Positions 26,830 to 38,204 of a stretch of 64,000 nt of DNA are shown one piece after another (position 1 is the first letter of the stretch; the number at the start of each line of letters is the position of its first letter). The translations under genes and the position numbers were made by a program. The DNA is taken from positions 100,149 to 164,148 of the forward strand of contig VZTI01003252.1 in assembly GCA_013397865.1 (NCBI GenBank). The letters run 5' to 3'. The notes beneath the pieces were generated by a model. The model made no database searches, was not told the origin of the DNA, and saw nothing but the letters and a program-made list of their open reading frames with translations. This DNA comes from Struthidea cinerea (lineage: Eukaryota; Chordata; Aves; Passeriformes; Corcoracidae).

Positions 26830-26874
26830 CTTGGTGCTAGACAATGAGACTCCTTCTTGTTGTCTGGCACCAAG
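26830..26874. repeat. 20-bp hairpin, near-perfect, 5-nt loop
   Basis: CTTGGTGCTAGACAATGAGA (26830-26849) folds onto TCTTGTTGTCTGGCACCAAG (26855-26874) around CTCCT. As plus-strand RNA all 20 pairs form, 17 Watson-Crick and 3 G-U wobbles. The flanks do not pair. The loop is shorter and the stem a little shorter than usual for a metazoan pre-miRNA, so a snap-back duplication that has since gained a few substitutions is at least as likely. Confidence 0.8.
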
Positions 26875-29800
26875 AAAGCAAACCCCAGACAGCACCTCTT
26901 TGCATCACCCTAACATCTGGGCAGACGTTTGTACTGATGTAGTTCAAATCCAGAGGGATTTCTGGCTGATGAGGATAACTAAATGTTGTCCCTAAAGCAT
27001 GGGTGCAGATGAAAAAAAAATATTTCTAATGTCTTGAATAATGAAGACTAATTACATCTGTGTCTAGAACTGCTTGGAAAAGAATGGAGAGATTTAACCA
27101 TCCCCCTAGAATCACAGAACCAGCTTCTTGCATTACACAAATAAAATAGTTTATTTGCTAATCATATGCTGATTCAAGTGATTTCTATTTGATACAGTTT
27201 AATATTAGCATGCTCTGATAATTGCTAGAATTTAATTTATTTCAGTCTGCATCTGCATGTTCCACAGGTGGTAATCAGTGGTCTTTCTGTTCCTCTGTCC
27301 CATGGGAGACACTGACCTTATCACTTCTTTCCTTGCCAGAATCCTGCTCCGTTCCCCAGGTACCAGTTGCGTTTTCTTTCAGATCTGTTTAATTGAGGGG
27401 TGGAATTAAACTAAATTCAGAGCAATTGCTCTCAACCTTTAAATAGCAGCTGGGTTTTGGCTTCTATTTCAGCCTTGAAGAGGAGCCAGTGTTCCCAAAA
27501 GAAGGGCTGTTGTGCCAAAAGCCTGCCCGCTTTGCCCAAGGACTGGTTTTGCTTTTTCCCCAGAAGCCTTGCTTTGCACACAAGCTCAGACCATTGGGGA
27601 TACAACACTGCCCCTTTAGACTTTCTACCATTCTAGACAGAATCTGCTTCACATTGATTCATACTAAAAAAACATTTTCTGAAGATTGCAGGCTCCTGGA
27701 TGCTAGCCAAAGCTGCCTGTGTACCATCAGTATGCTGCAGCACAATGTACAAGATTCAAACAGGACTAATATATAAAATCACACAAATTATTGTATTAAG
27801 GTCATAGCATCTGTTTAATTAATAAAAGCATAGCAACAGTTTAATATTAAAACAGCTTTATCTATTTTATGCTTTAAAATCAGTCTGCCTCCAGAAAGTC
27901 AGGTAGGATTTCACTCTGAGGTTTTGCAGGAACTTGGTTCAGATTAACCTGACAGCATAGTATGCCCTTTAGAGCCAATACATTTATTTCTTGTACCACA
28001 GTAGCTGTACTGAAGATAATACTGAGATGATACTTCAATAATCAAAACAAAGAACTTTTTGAAGTCTTGCTATTTCACTGTATTGCGTGAAGATGCAGTT
28101 CCCATTAGAGACTCATGGATACTTCCAGTATCTGAATCATACAGGGAGGTATTGCCTTGAGAATATCAATTATCCAGATGCAGGAGAAGCTTAAAATACT
28201 TAAGGAAAGGAGAAAAATATATGACATTCCAATACTGCTTTTTATGCACAGCATTCAAAACTTGATGTTTATCACCCACCCTTTAGTGTTCAGAAAGGAA
28301 ACAAAGCCTCTCTTGGGCCCTCCTCTAAGTAAATAGGTGTTTCCTTTTGTAAGATGCCTCCTCCAAGGTCAGGATTAGCTTCTGTCATAGTCCCTCAGTT
28401 TTATGATATGAGGGGGTTATATCTCAGGGATTTTTTTGGGAGAGAGGGGAAAGAGTAAATCTTTATTGTCACACTCAAGAATGGAGAGAACATAATTCCA
28501 GAAAGATTATAAAAGCTCAGACACCTTAATAAATTAATGTTGGAAACCTCCTTCAGTCAGCACTAGACTTCAGAATTACAGTTTAAAAGGCAAATACATC
28601 TATTGGCTGTATCATTTGACTTTTTATTGAGGTATATCTGCTTTGAGATGGTAAAGTCAAAAGCAGAGCTGACAGTACTTGTCTTTCACTTTCCTTGAAA
28701 GGTTAAAAGGAAGTCAGACTTTCATGCTGTGGGGCTGTTTTAAAAGAAGTGTCACCTACCTCAGTTGAAAGAATCTGTCTATGCCCTTTGAGAGCCCTTC
28801 TAATTATAGATGCTGAGGTGTCCTTGAGCTTTGAAGCAAATGCTGTTATCCAGTTCAATATATTGTACATTGCAGATGACTGTTTTATCTTTCCATCCAA
28901 AAGTACATTTTCAGCTTTTGGTCACAGGTTAACTTTAATTACATTACCCCTTCTAGAGATGAAGGCTCTGTAAGCACCTAAAAAGGTGTAATTCATTTGC
29001 AAGTACACACACAATGAATTTTCTCCTTTTAAAAGTGACTTTATTTCCAAGAAATGAGTTCTTATTTCGCAGTATTGTGTTCACTTGATCATGGGCTTCA
29101 TGAGAACGCTTTGATTACAGTGCTGGAGTTACTGTTTTGTACTTGCTGAACGGGTTTTATCAATGTCTTGCCTTAAGAGGTCTTAGCTACATACTTCTTT
29201 GATGTGGTAGTTTAAACAAACTCTTCATTGTCTTGGTTATTTTCTCCGTGTTTTGGAGTATGTAACTCTGTGAGTGCGGAAATCATCAGGAAAACAAGCC
29301 AAATTCGCAAACATATAATAAAGAATTATTTTAACAGAACTATAAAACAGGTTAAAAAGGTTTTTAAACAGAAGAGATATTTTTCAGGCTCTCCAGCACA
29401 AATGATCTCCTTTCAGTCTGAAACAGAAGGAGAAATCTTTCAACTAAGTAGGGTGGAGAACATTTGTTCTAAGTTTAACTTAATTATGTTGTTCAATTTA
29501 TTAGTAACTGCTGGACTCCTGGAGCATATAGGTGGGCTCCCAGTTGTGAGGACTGAAAGTCTGGTTTCACTCTTTGACTTCAACATAAAGCCATTAATCA
29601 CCACTCTTTTCTCTTACACCAGCACCGTCCCTCTAGACCCCGCAATGAAAATGAGCAGCAACAACGGAGCAATTACCAACTCCCATGGGCTGACACAATT
29701 ACCTCCACAAACCAGCCATCAACCACAAGTCACCAAAAAGTCAGGGGTGCAGAGCCAGGCCCTTGGGTGCTGCTGTGAGTGCTCTTTGCAGAGCACTTGT

Positions 29801-31360
29801 GGCCCCCACCTCGCTGGTGAAAAGGGGCCTCCTTGCAGGGAGGACGTTCCTCTGAGGTGAGAAGTTAAAACTGCTTTTTCCAAGGACTGTGGTAATGCCT
29901 GTACTGCTCCCTGCACATATTCCTCACTTGCATTCTTGGGCCATCACAGCTATAATGATGCCATTTCCACTTATTTAACCTGTCAGAGTATTTTACTGAG
30001 TTCTTAAACTATCAGCTCAGGATACGGCAGTAAGTTGTGCTGATGGGGTTTATTGTTCATGAAATACACCTTCCCAATTCTAATGTGCATGTATTTTCTG
30101 TGCTTGTTGGTACAATCTCCAAGAAAAAATACCAAGATTTTAAATGAAGAAATACAGAATTCCTCAGGATGTTTTAAATCTCATCTATAAGTTCCAGAGG
30201 GATGTCATTTATGCATAGTGTTCCCTTTAGGAATATAAGTTATTTTTTTATTTGATTTTAGCATTTTTGAAAAATACCAGACTCTTTGCAATAGAACTAC
30301 ACAAAGCTTTATTTGCAGGTCACCTTCTCAAGTCATTGGGAGATTTTATTCAATGAATAAATTGAAACAACTCAAAAATTACAGAAGTCATCAGGAACAA
30401 GAGTGTGTTGTACAAGAGCATTTTAGGGATGACATAACGAGATAGGCACTCTGATAGCTGCTCTGGCAGATCTCCTGAAGCTAATAAGCACGTACAGTAA
30501 GCGTGGTGCAGAACACCAAAGGCAGCTTATTACACATTCTCTGCCTGATCACAGATTAAATTGAATGTGAAGAAAAAACTTCAGACAAAGAAAGTTTCTT
30601 TGCGTTTCCCCGAGAAAGTGACTTATCTGAATTCTGGTGGAAATACCCCTTTCAGCATAAATTAATACCATAGGTCTCAAAATTTCCCAAATTATTAGAG
30701 TGATTATATATTCCACATGCATTAATTCTGCAGAGAGGTATAGGTTTCATCTTCTGTGGCCACCAAACACTCAAGTCTGTTACAAAAGCATAACAACATG
30801 CAAGTGAGAAATTTCAGTTTCATATCAGCTAACATATACTGGATATGCACAGTGCTTAAAAAATTGCATCACCACTGCATCTATACCTGGAGCAGTTAAT
30901 TTTGATTTTGTTACTGACTTATAGGAGAGAATTCCACCATATCACTGACATAGTACGAAGTCAAGTTACACTTCTCAAATATTTCAGTGGGTTTCCCTGG
31001 CTGCCAGTTTGTTCTGTTGCACTGGACATGCAGGGTACCATTACAGTGCTTGAAGTTGATATTAAGGTGAACTGCAAGTCTTTTCCCTATCTCTGTTCTA
31101 TGTTTTTCCAAAGAGGAGTAGGTACTCTGAGCCATTTATCTGGAATTAGTTTCTCACATGATTTTCTTGAAGAGAGAGAAAGTACAATATCCCAAAGACT
31201 AAAAACTAAGGAAAGGAACAAGCTAAAACATAACATATGCAGCCATTTTTTCAGAGAGAAAATATACTGTCATGTGTTTATGCTCTCTTTTCTTTGTGTT
31301 GCTGAATATCACACAAGCCAAAGAATAATTACTCAGGATGTCCTTATTGATAGTGCTGAT

Positions 31361-31505
31361 CACAGAACCATAGAGTTATTTAGGTTGAAAAAGGTTGGAA
31401 AAGACCATCAAGTCCAACTGTTAACCCAGCACTGCCCAGTCCACCACTAAACCATATAAATGTGGATCACAAGACCTCAACACAAGACATTTAAAGCACT
31501 TCTGA
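31361..31505 (-). mobile_element. CR1 LINE 3' tail, minus strand, decayed
   Basis: The plus strand reads GATCACAGAACCATAGAGTT, then TTTAGGTTG, GGTTGGAAAAGACCATCAAG, TCCAACTGTTAACCCAGCAC and CCACCACTAAACCAT, which is the inverted CR1 3' end in correct order. Similarity continues weakly through the TTTAAA-CACTTC part. A short internal duplication (GGTTGAAAAAGGTTGGAAAAG) is visible. The last codons of a chance frame (30902-31450 +) overlap it, which argues against that frame being a gene. Confidence 0.88.
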
Positions 31506-33108
31506 GTTTGAGAACAGACTAAATTGTCCGTAAAAGCAACCAAGAAAACCTGTCATCTAAATTGAAGTATGCTAATATGTTCCCATAGATTTGACAAGAA
31601 CAAATGCACCATCATGAAGGTATCATGCGTTGTTGTCTCTAGGTTATTGAGATTTCTTTCCATCTGAACAGCCCTGACTTTTACCTCTCATGTACACAAG
31701 GAATCCAGTGGTTTGCATAAACCTGGAATTTTCTCCATTCTGTGACAATCTCCCTGATAATTAAATGGTAGAAATTTGAAATGAAAAGAAAAATTGAAGC
31801 TGACAAATACGTTGAAAGAGAGATATGTAATCATCTCAAGGTAATATCACACTACTTTACATCCTGCAACCTTTTAATAGATACTGTTATTCTAGAAATC
31901 ATGCCCATCATTTTTCAAAACCTGCTAAAAAATCTTAGGCATCTTATTAAGAAGCAGTAGAAACCATAGGATAGTTTAAGTGCAGAAACTTGTAAAAAAT
32001 GGGAGTACTTTCTCCAGGACACTCTAGTTTCCTGCGTCTCTCCAGTTCCAGCAATTATCCTTGCTATGCGTTATCATATCACACATTTGGGGACCTTTTT
32101 CAGCACTCCTTTAATTTTGTTGTATTGAGGAATATGTCTGCATGAAGAGGAAACATGGACTAGGGACACCCTTGGAATGATATAATCAGTAGGGCTGACG
32201 TATGAGGCAGTTTGTGAATGATAACTACAAATTACGTATAAAGAATTTAAGTAACAAAATAAGGAACAACATTGTGAGGAACACTGAAACAAAGATGTTG
32301 CATTTCTGATATCCTAATAGCCTGGATTTCATTTGACATAGTCCCTCAAAGATTTCCATACCATACAGATACATTCTACTGGATCTTTTACATAAAAAAG
32401 ATTTCTCTGCAGATTCACACTAGATTTCCATTCTCATTAACTACCTTCACATTTCATTTTGAGATCACAGGTTAGATACTTTCTTGGAATTTCTTAACTA
32501 GGAATAAATGTAATGTACTTTCTGAGTATATTCTGCCAAATTTCCAAAGAGATTAGGGCAGTGCTCAGAGGCAAACCGATACTTTACACACATATTAACT
32601 TCACAAACAGAACTGCTAAGGACTTTTTCGAGTCCAGTAATTATTGATTCCAGACTTTGACTTAACAACCTATTGCCAAAATCTGTCTTTCCTACTGCAG
32701 GGGAGGGGCTTCAGCATGCCCAGCCTCTCCAGCACACTCCAGCTTCCTGTGTCAGCTTCATCAGGGAGGAAGCAGCAGGAGTAGTGTGGCCACCTACGAG
32801 GTTCTGCAGGTACAGGTGTGCTCACATCTTCTCCCCTGTCACTGCACTGGGGCAGAGGAATTATCTGACTTGCACAGCCTGGCATTTTGTCTCCAAATGA
32901 GTGAAATAATGGTATAATGGTATACAAGACGTCTGAACTTTTCTGTCTGGCTGCTTGAGATGTCTCTTTGATTCCCACATGGTCAAAGATTGCTCTGTGT
33001 TGTGCCAGGAAGCAGATGAACATTCCCTCTACACATTTGGGGACCACTTTGGAAATAAAATAACTGAGGAAATATTTAAGATGGATTTAAAAGATTGTAA
33101 TTAATTGG

Positions 33109-33312
33109 TTAGATTTCTTTTTCCCTTTCTTTTTCTCCCCTACCCCTTCTTCTTTCTCTTGTTCTTGTACTTCTTCTTATTATTATTTTTCTTCTTTCTT
33201 CTTCTCCTTTTTCTTGTCTTCTTCCTCTTCTCCTCCTTCTCCTCCTTCTCCTTCTTTTCCTCCTCTTCCTCCCCCTCCTCTTTTATCTTTTTCTTTTTCT
33301 CTTTTTTTTCCA
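33109..33312. repeat. About 200-bp polypyrimidine tract, imperfect CTT/TCC repeats
   Basis: The plus strand is nearly pure C/T, changing from T-rich (left) to TTCTTC and TCCTCC units (centre) and back to T-rich (right). There are only a few purine interruptions, such as the TTATTATTATT stretch. It produces spurious frames: serine/proline/phenylalanine-rich on plus and lysine/glutamate-rich on minus. Such tracts can form triplex DNA in principle. No gene is implied. Confidence 0.9.
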
Positions 33313-34654
33313 CATGGCATATTTTTGGAACATATTCTCTCACTTTTTATTCTAGTCCATAACAAGACTGATGAGTCACTGAAGCTATCAATGGGATTTT
33401 TCCAGCCACCCTCGCTCTGCACGCACTGCATTCCAAGGTAAAGGTCTTGATGACCTCTGGAGGCCAAAATGAGAAACTTTGGAAATTTTTACCATGTGTT
33501 TCTGGAAGAAAAGTGTAGACCCAGTGCTCTCCACTGCCATTAATAAGAATATCTCATTAAGGATGAGTTTCAATATATAGAAACTGAGGATGAGGTTGAG
33601 GGTGGAGGAATTGTTTTATCAAAGACCAAATGTGCCTGATTTAGACACAAAGGCAGTATTTGTGGTTCTGCAATAATGTACATTGAATATATTGTGGGGC
33701 ATATTGAAACAGCGTGAAATTAAGTATGATTTTTCAGGTTTTCTCATGCTCTTTCATATTACAGAGATTCAAGTAAATTCACAAACCCTCTTTTCCAAGT
33801 GTGATCTGTTGCCCTTATATTCGTCTTACCTGGCTGCTCAGATAAACCTCTATTTTAAAAATTTCTTTGCTACAGGGAGGTTTAGATTACTATAAACATG
33901 TGATTCAGTCTGGTTCCTCTTTCCTTAAAGACTGTGGAAATCAGTTATAATCAGTGACAAATGATAAACTGGGCAGAAGGTGCACTTTAATATTGAAAAG
34001 GGAAATTTCACAGCCTTAGGTATTCAGGTAAAACTTTGACTGAGCTAAACAGATACTTAAATTCTATTGAAACATTGAGGACTTAACCACCCACAAAAAA
34101 TCATAACCACGCTTAAGATCTTTGCAGAATCAAAATTATACTGGTATTTACCCAAGATGGAGAGATCCACAGTAACATCTCTATAATTTACATGTTTTAA
34201 ATGTCCTCTAATACTTTCAGCATTTATCCTTCTGACACTTACCTTTTGTCTTGCCAGGTTTTAGTGTTTAAGATTAGAGGGGAACCTTTAAACAAGCAGC
34301 CTGATGATCTGCATGAAAAGGCTTAATATTGGTCCCATTATCCTTACCTAGAGACCAGTTACTCCTGGTTAACTGAAGCACAGCTTCCAGAAAGCCACTT
34401 AATCCTGGCTTGTGGTTATCAAATTTATTCCTCTAATGTCTTGCTCCAGTGGTCAAGGACTGTCATTTTTTGAAGATTGCTTTATTTCTCATCTGGCTGT
34501 GGATGACCTCAATATTCAACCATTGAGTCTCTATGTGCTGGTCTTTGCTAAAGTTGAGTCCTTTTGCATCTTTCTCCAGCAAGGCAATCAACTCATGTCA
34601 TTTCCCAGTCCTTTCTTTGACAGGATAAACAGACTCCTTAGTTTTTCACTGTGA

Positions 34655-34765
34655 GAAATTTTAATATTTTTAATTAAATTCAATTTTATTTAATTTAACC
34701 TAATAATTTTCAATATTTTTAATAATTTTTGAAATTATCCCAAATAATTTTAATTTCCTTTAAAG
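34655..34765. repeat. AT-rich tract with degenerate TAATTTT/ATATTTTT units
   Basis: More than 85% A/T, with repeated forms of TTTAATATTTTTAATTAAA and AATAATTTT. It may be AT-rich low complexity or a decayed tandem array. Confidence 0.6.
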
Positions 34766-35231
34766 TATAGGCACCAAAACTGTTACCTTCTGTAGTAATA
34801 CTCAGTTTCTCATTTAAGGTACTTGAATCTTTTAAAAGTGCCTTGTGCTGGGACAGAGGGTCTTCGTCTCTTTGCATGACCTGCACCCATGTTCCAACAC
34901 ATACAGCATTTCTTTTGACTCTGTTATAACGATTCGGACTCAACTTACAGTCTCAACTCGGGCTCTGTTGAGAGCATTCTCTGTGGGTGCTCTGCCCTCA
35001 TTGCTGTGGACATCATTAGATAAATTCCTGTATATAGGCTTAAGCCAAATTGTATTAGGAATGATTTTATATTTGTTTCTAGAACACAAATATAAATGAT
35101 GAAGAGTATCACTTAGCACTAATTTTGGTGAAAACCACTTAAGAGATGCCCTCATGGATTGCCTTTTGAGATCTTAAAACAGTTTAGTGTAAAGTTATTG
35201 ATCTTGTAAAGTGCCAGTTTCTCAACTGGGA

Positions 35232-35253
35232 TGTGTGTGTGTATGTGTGTGTG
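35232..35253. repeat. TG/CA dinucleotide microsatellite
   Basis: An alternating TG run of about 22 bp with one interrupting A. Confidence 0.85.
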
Positions 35254-36898
35254 ATGATAAAAACTAAAAACACATCCATTACATCTATTATGTATATATA
35301 GTACAGCAATCAGACTGGAAGCAAACTCACTGAAGAATGAAATCAGGTTTGTTGTGCCAAGTCTTGTTGCAGTCAAATTGTGTTGAGTAACTTTCTTTAG
35401 TCTGATAATTATTAATCATTTTTTATATTTGGGGTTGAAGCCAGAATAGCTGCGTTCTTCAGCTGCCCACAATAGGCTGCTGGTCAGGTCTGAACATTTA
35501 TTGTGTGGAATTTTGTTAAGCACTATGAGTTAACAGTACTGAAGGTAGCTGCGTCAGTCACAGATCTCCTTGCCTAGCCCTTTTGTGCTGATACTCAGGC
35601 CAGCTAGTTTAAGAATAGCTGGCAATTGGAAATAATATCTTATTTTTCAGTGCCTTTTGAATAATAAACACATCTTGTGTCTTCATGAATAAGTGAGCTA
35701 TTCTGTTTCCTTCCAAACAAAAAATTATTATTATTATTTATTGAAAACTCTACTATTTTCCTTCATTACTAGCTGTGCTATCATTCTTCTTCATGACAGG
35801 TATATTTAGTATACTAAGTTTTCTTTTTCTCCTAATACAGTTGTTTTAATTCCATATCACCATTCACACTGCTGCTCAATTGTATCTTTTCCAAAGTTCT
35901 TACCTGCTGACTTCTGTTCCATTTTTCTGTGCTCCAAAAGCTTACCCTGAGTTTACACTGACTGCTGTCTGTTCCTCCCATTTCTCTTTGCAACATCTGT
36001 TACTCAAATTATCACCTTCATTTTGCTACTGAACTAAAAGGAGCTTTTTGAAAAACATTACATCTTCTCAACTGTGCATCCATGGCTTTTTAATCATCTA
36101 ACATAAGTTTCTAAAGAGTTCTCTGAGGAACCAGAAAAAAAAAGAAAAAGATTGCCAGTCAGAAAAGAATCACTTCTCATAATTTCCCTCAGCTTGACAA
36201 AACTAACCGTTTTTCTCTGTTTTTCCACACTGAATGCAATCGGATTGTGATCACTGATCTCCAGGCTTTGCCAGCTTCCTTTCCAGTGACTAAATTTTCT
36301 TCTTTTTTTTAAAGCCGAAACAACAAAGCCTGCTACAGAATTGCTTTTTGTTGGACATATCGTTGCTGTGAGAATGTGCCACCTACTGCTTCAGGACTGT
36401 TTTGTTTTACTACAGGCTCCCTGGGTGAAACCTACAAACCAACATTTTTTCCTGTCTTTGCATTGGGAACAGGTGCTCAGATAGGAAGCTGTGCTTCTCT
36501 CCTACTGGCAATCATGTAGCAGCCACCCCTGCCCATCTCCCCATCTCAGTTTCCCTCCTGAGTTTCGTCTGATGTGCATCAGGTGCTGTAATTGCACATT
36601 TCTCTCAGCTGTGCATGACTGGAGCCGTTCCAGGTCTGTAACCGTCTGTGTTGCTGGGTGGGTCGGGAGGAAGGAATAAGCAGGCAGGGATGGGCTCTCC
36701 AGCTTGGCAAACCAGGGTCCCATGGGCTGTGGGAGAACTCAGCTGAAGTCTGATCTCCCCTCAACATACAGCAACACAGAACTACTGTCACTGCTGCAAA
36801 GTCCACTTTTGGGATATCCCAGCATTTTCAGAAGTCCTCAGCTGAGTCTGGTTTGAACTATCTCCCCAGGGCAGCAAGGTGAGTAAAAATGATTTCTC

Positions 36899-37175
36899 CT
36901 AACCAGAGAGGACGATAGGAAGTGGCCTCAAGTTGTTCCAGGAGAGATATAGATTGGCTATCAGGAAAAATTTTTTCACCAGAGGAGTTTTCAAGCACTG
37001 GAACAGGCTGTTGAGGGAAGTGGTGGAATCGCCATCCCTGGAGGTATTTAAAAGACATGCAGATGTTGGTATTTAGGGATAGGGCTTAGTGGTGCACTTG
37101 TCAGTGCTGTGTTTACTGTCCTACTCGATGGTCTTTGAGGTCTTTTTGGTCCTAAATGATTCCATGATTCTATGA
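36899..37175 (+). mobile_element. CR1 LINE 3' tail, plus strand, with intact terminus
   Basis: The order is that of an avian CR1 3' end: GATAGGAAGTGGCCTCAAGT, CCAGGAGAGATATAGATTGG, TATCAGGAAAAATTTTTTCA, the AGGCTGTTGAGGGAAGTGGT block, CATCCCTGGAGGTATTTAAA, GAGGTCTTTTTGGTCC, and finally GATTCCATGATTCTATGA. There is no poly(A), as expected for CR1. The copy is 5'-truncated to about 277 bp and has no open frame. Confidence 0.92.
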
Positions 37176-38204
37176 AATGCTTCGTGTCTTGCTTCCTTCT
37201 GTGGGTAGACCAAAAAACCTGCACAAGCTTAGTGTCAAGCATCCATCTCACCTAAGGAGTCATTTTGAATTTCAAAATTATTTACACATGGGGAATGAAA
37301 CCAGAGCAAAAAGGGAGTAGAAAAATGCTGCAAATTTTTGAATAGAAGCACCATAGAGGCATTTCTTTGCAGTACTGCAAGAATCTACTGTTACAAACCT
37401 ACTTGAAAGCTCTACCACTTGGGTTGGAAACAACGTGGTGGGGGGATTTTTTTCCTCTGATGCTCACTCATTTTTAATTGCCTTTTGCTCCCTTATAAAT
37501 TTAGAACCCCTAAATTGAAAACAGCTGTGATCCACAGCCCCCACTTAGTATCAGAAATCTGTGTGCAATTGCACCCAGTGTTTCAGTTTGCATAACTTAT
37601 TTGTGACGTTATTAAAGCTGCTTGCATAATAAAATTAAATGCAGTTTACATTTAGTAATGTGTCTGTTCACTTGCCTGTAATCAAACTGACAGCTTTTCC
37701 TTTAAACAGTCAATCAAGTCTCCGGTTCTTTCTGGCTCTGTTTATTTGATTGGAGTTGAGATGTCATAAAACAGAATGGAATATTTTACAAGTTCTGATT
37801 ACATGCTTTGACTTTTTTAGGACTGCAATTTCTTTCATTCATAAAAAAGAACCTCTGAATTAAAAAAAACCAAAACACCATGATTTTCATTTCACAGTTG
37901 ATGCTACAGTTACCAAAACTACAATCTGAATTCTAAATGGTTTTTCTCTGTCAAAACTAGCTAAAAAGCCTACACATTAAGATCTTAATTGATTAGATTA
38001 TAGCAACAATTTCACGAATAAGGCATATTTTTTCCAGGCTATATCCTCTGAATTGAGTTTTATTTAAAGATAAGGCAAAATGATTCTGCTACAGAACAGA
38101 ATTTAGGAACTGAATGATACATCTGCAGCTGGAATACTAGGTGGTTATTTCAAATAAAAAATATCGCCTAACATTTTTTATTACTTAGAAATTAGGTACA
38201 TATC
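37176..38204. other. Single-copy sequence, possibly conserved noncoding
   Basis: No gene or repeat is seen. The part at about 37560-37800 is AT-rich without simple repeats and is dense in TAAT-, TTGATTG- and TGACAG-type motifs, as homeodomain-bound enhancers often are. This is an impression, not evidence of conservation. Confidence 0.35.

Larger units (their letters stand above)
16696..31360. other. Long single-copy stretch without a supported gene
   Basis: I could not assign a gene in this 14.7-kb interval. The longest frame, 29228-29860 (+, 210 codons), is also the longest in the window. It starts in a lysine-rich segment and ends in a cysteine/proline-rich one, with no family hallmark. 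Listed separately are a T/G-rich patch, a purine-rich patch and two foldback palindromes. The rest is ordinary AT-rich sequence. Confidence 0.55.
31506..36898. other. Single-copy sequence with simple-repeat patches, no supported gene
   Basis: Apart from the pyrimidine tract, the AT-rich patch and the TG run listed separately, I see only short unassignable frames. One minus-strand splice-like pair (34243-34308) was examined and set aside. Confidence 0.5.

Noticed and set aside
26938..26960. AGTTCAAATCC, resembling a tRNA B box
   Set aside because: No matching A box or cloverleaf arms around it.
27110..27135. AGAATCACAGAACC, resembling an inverted CR1 terminus
   Set aside because: The match ends after 14 bases and the next CR1 block (GGTTGGAAAAG-like) is absent.
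29228..29860. Longest open frame in the window (210 codons, plus)
   Set aside because: No domain, signal or splice-like borders. Composition shifts from lysine-rich to cysteine/proline-rich, and it has no recognisable homologue. A chance frame is plausible at this window size.
30902..31450. 182-codon plus-strand frame
   Set aside because: Its C-terminal part is antisense CR1 tail, and the rest is anonymous.
33140..33467. Lysine/glutamate-rich minus-strand and serine/proline-rich plus-strand frames
   Set aside because: They are translations of the pyrimidine tract, not proteins.
34243..34308. Minus-strand splice-like interval with a GTAAGT donor and an open 21-codon frame
   Set aside because: Too short, no recognisable peptide, no partner exon. 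Such pairs are expected by chance.
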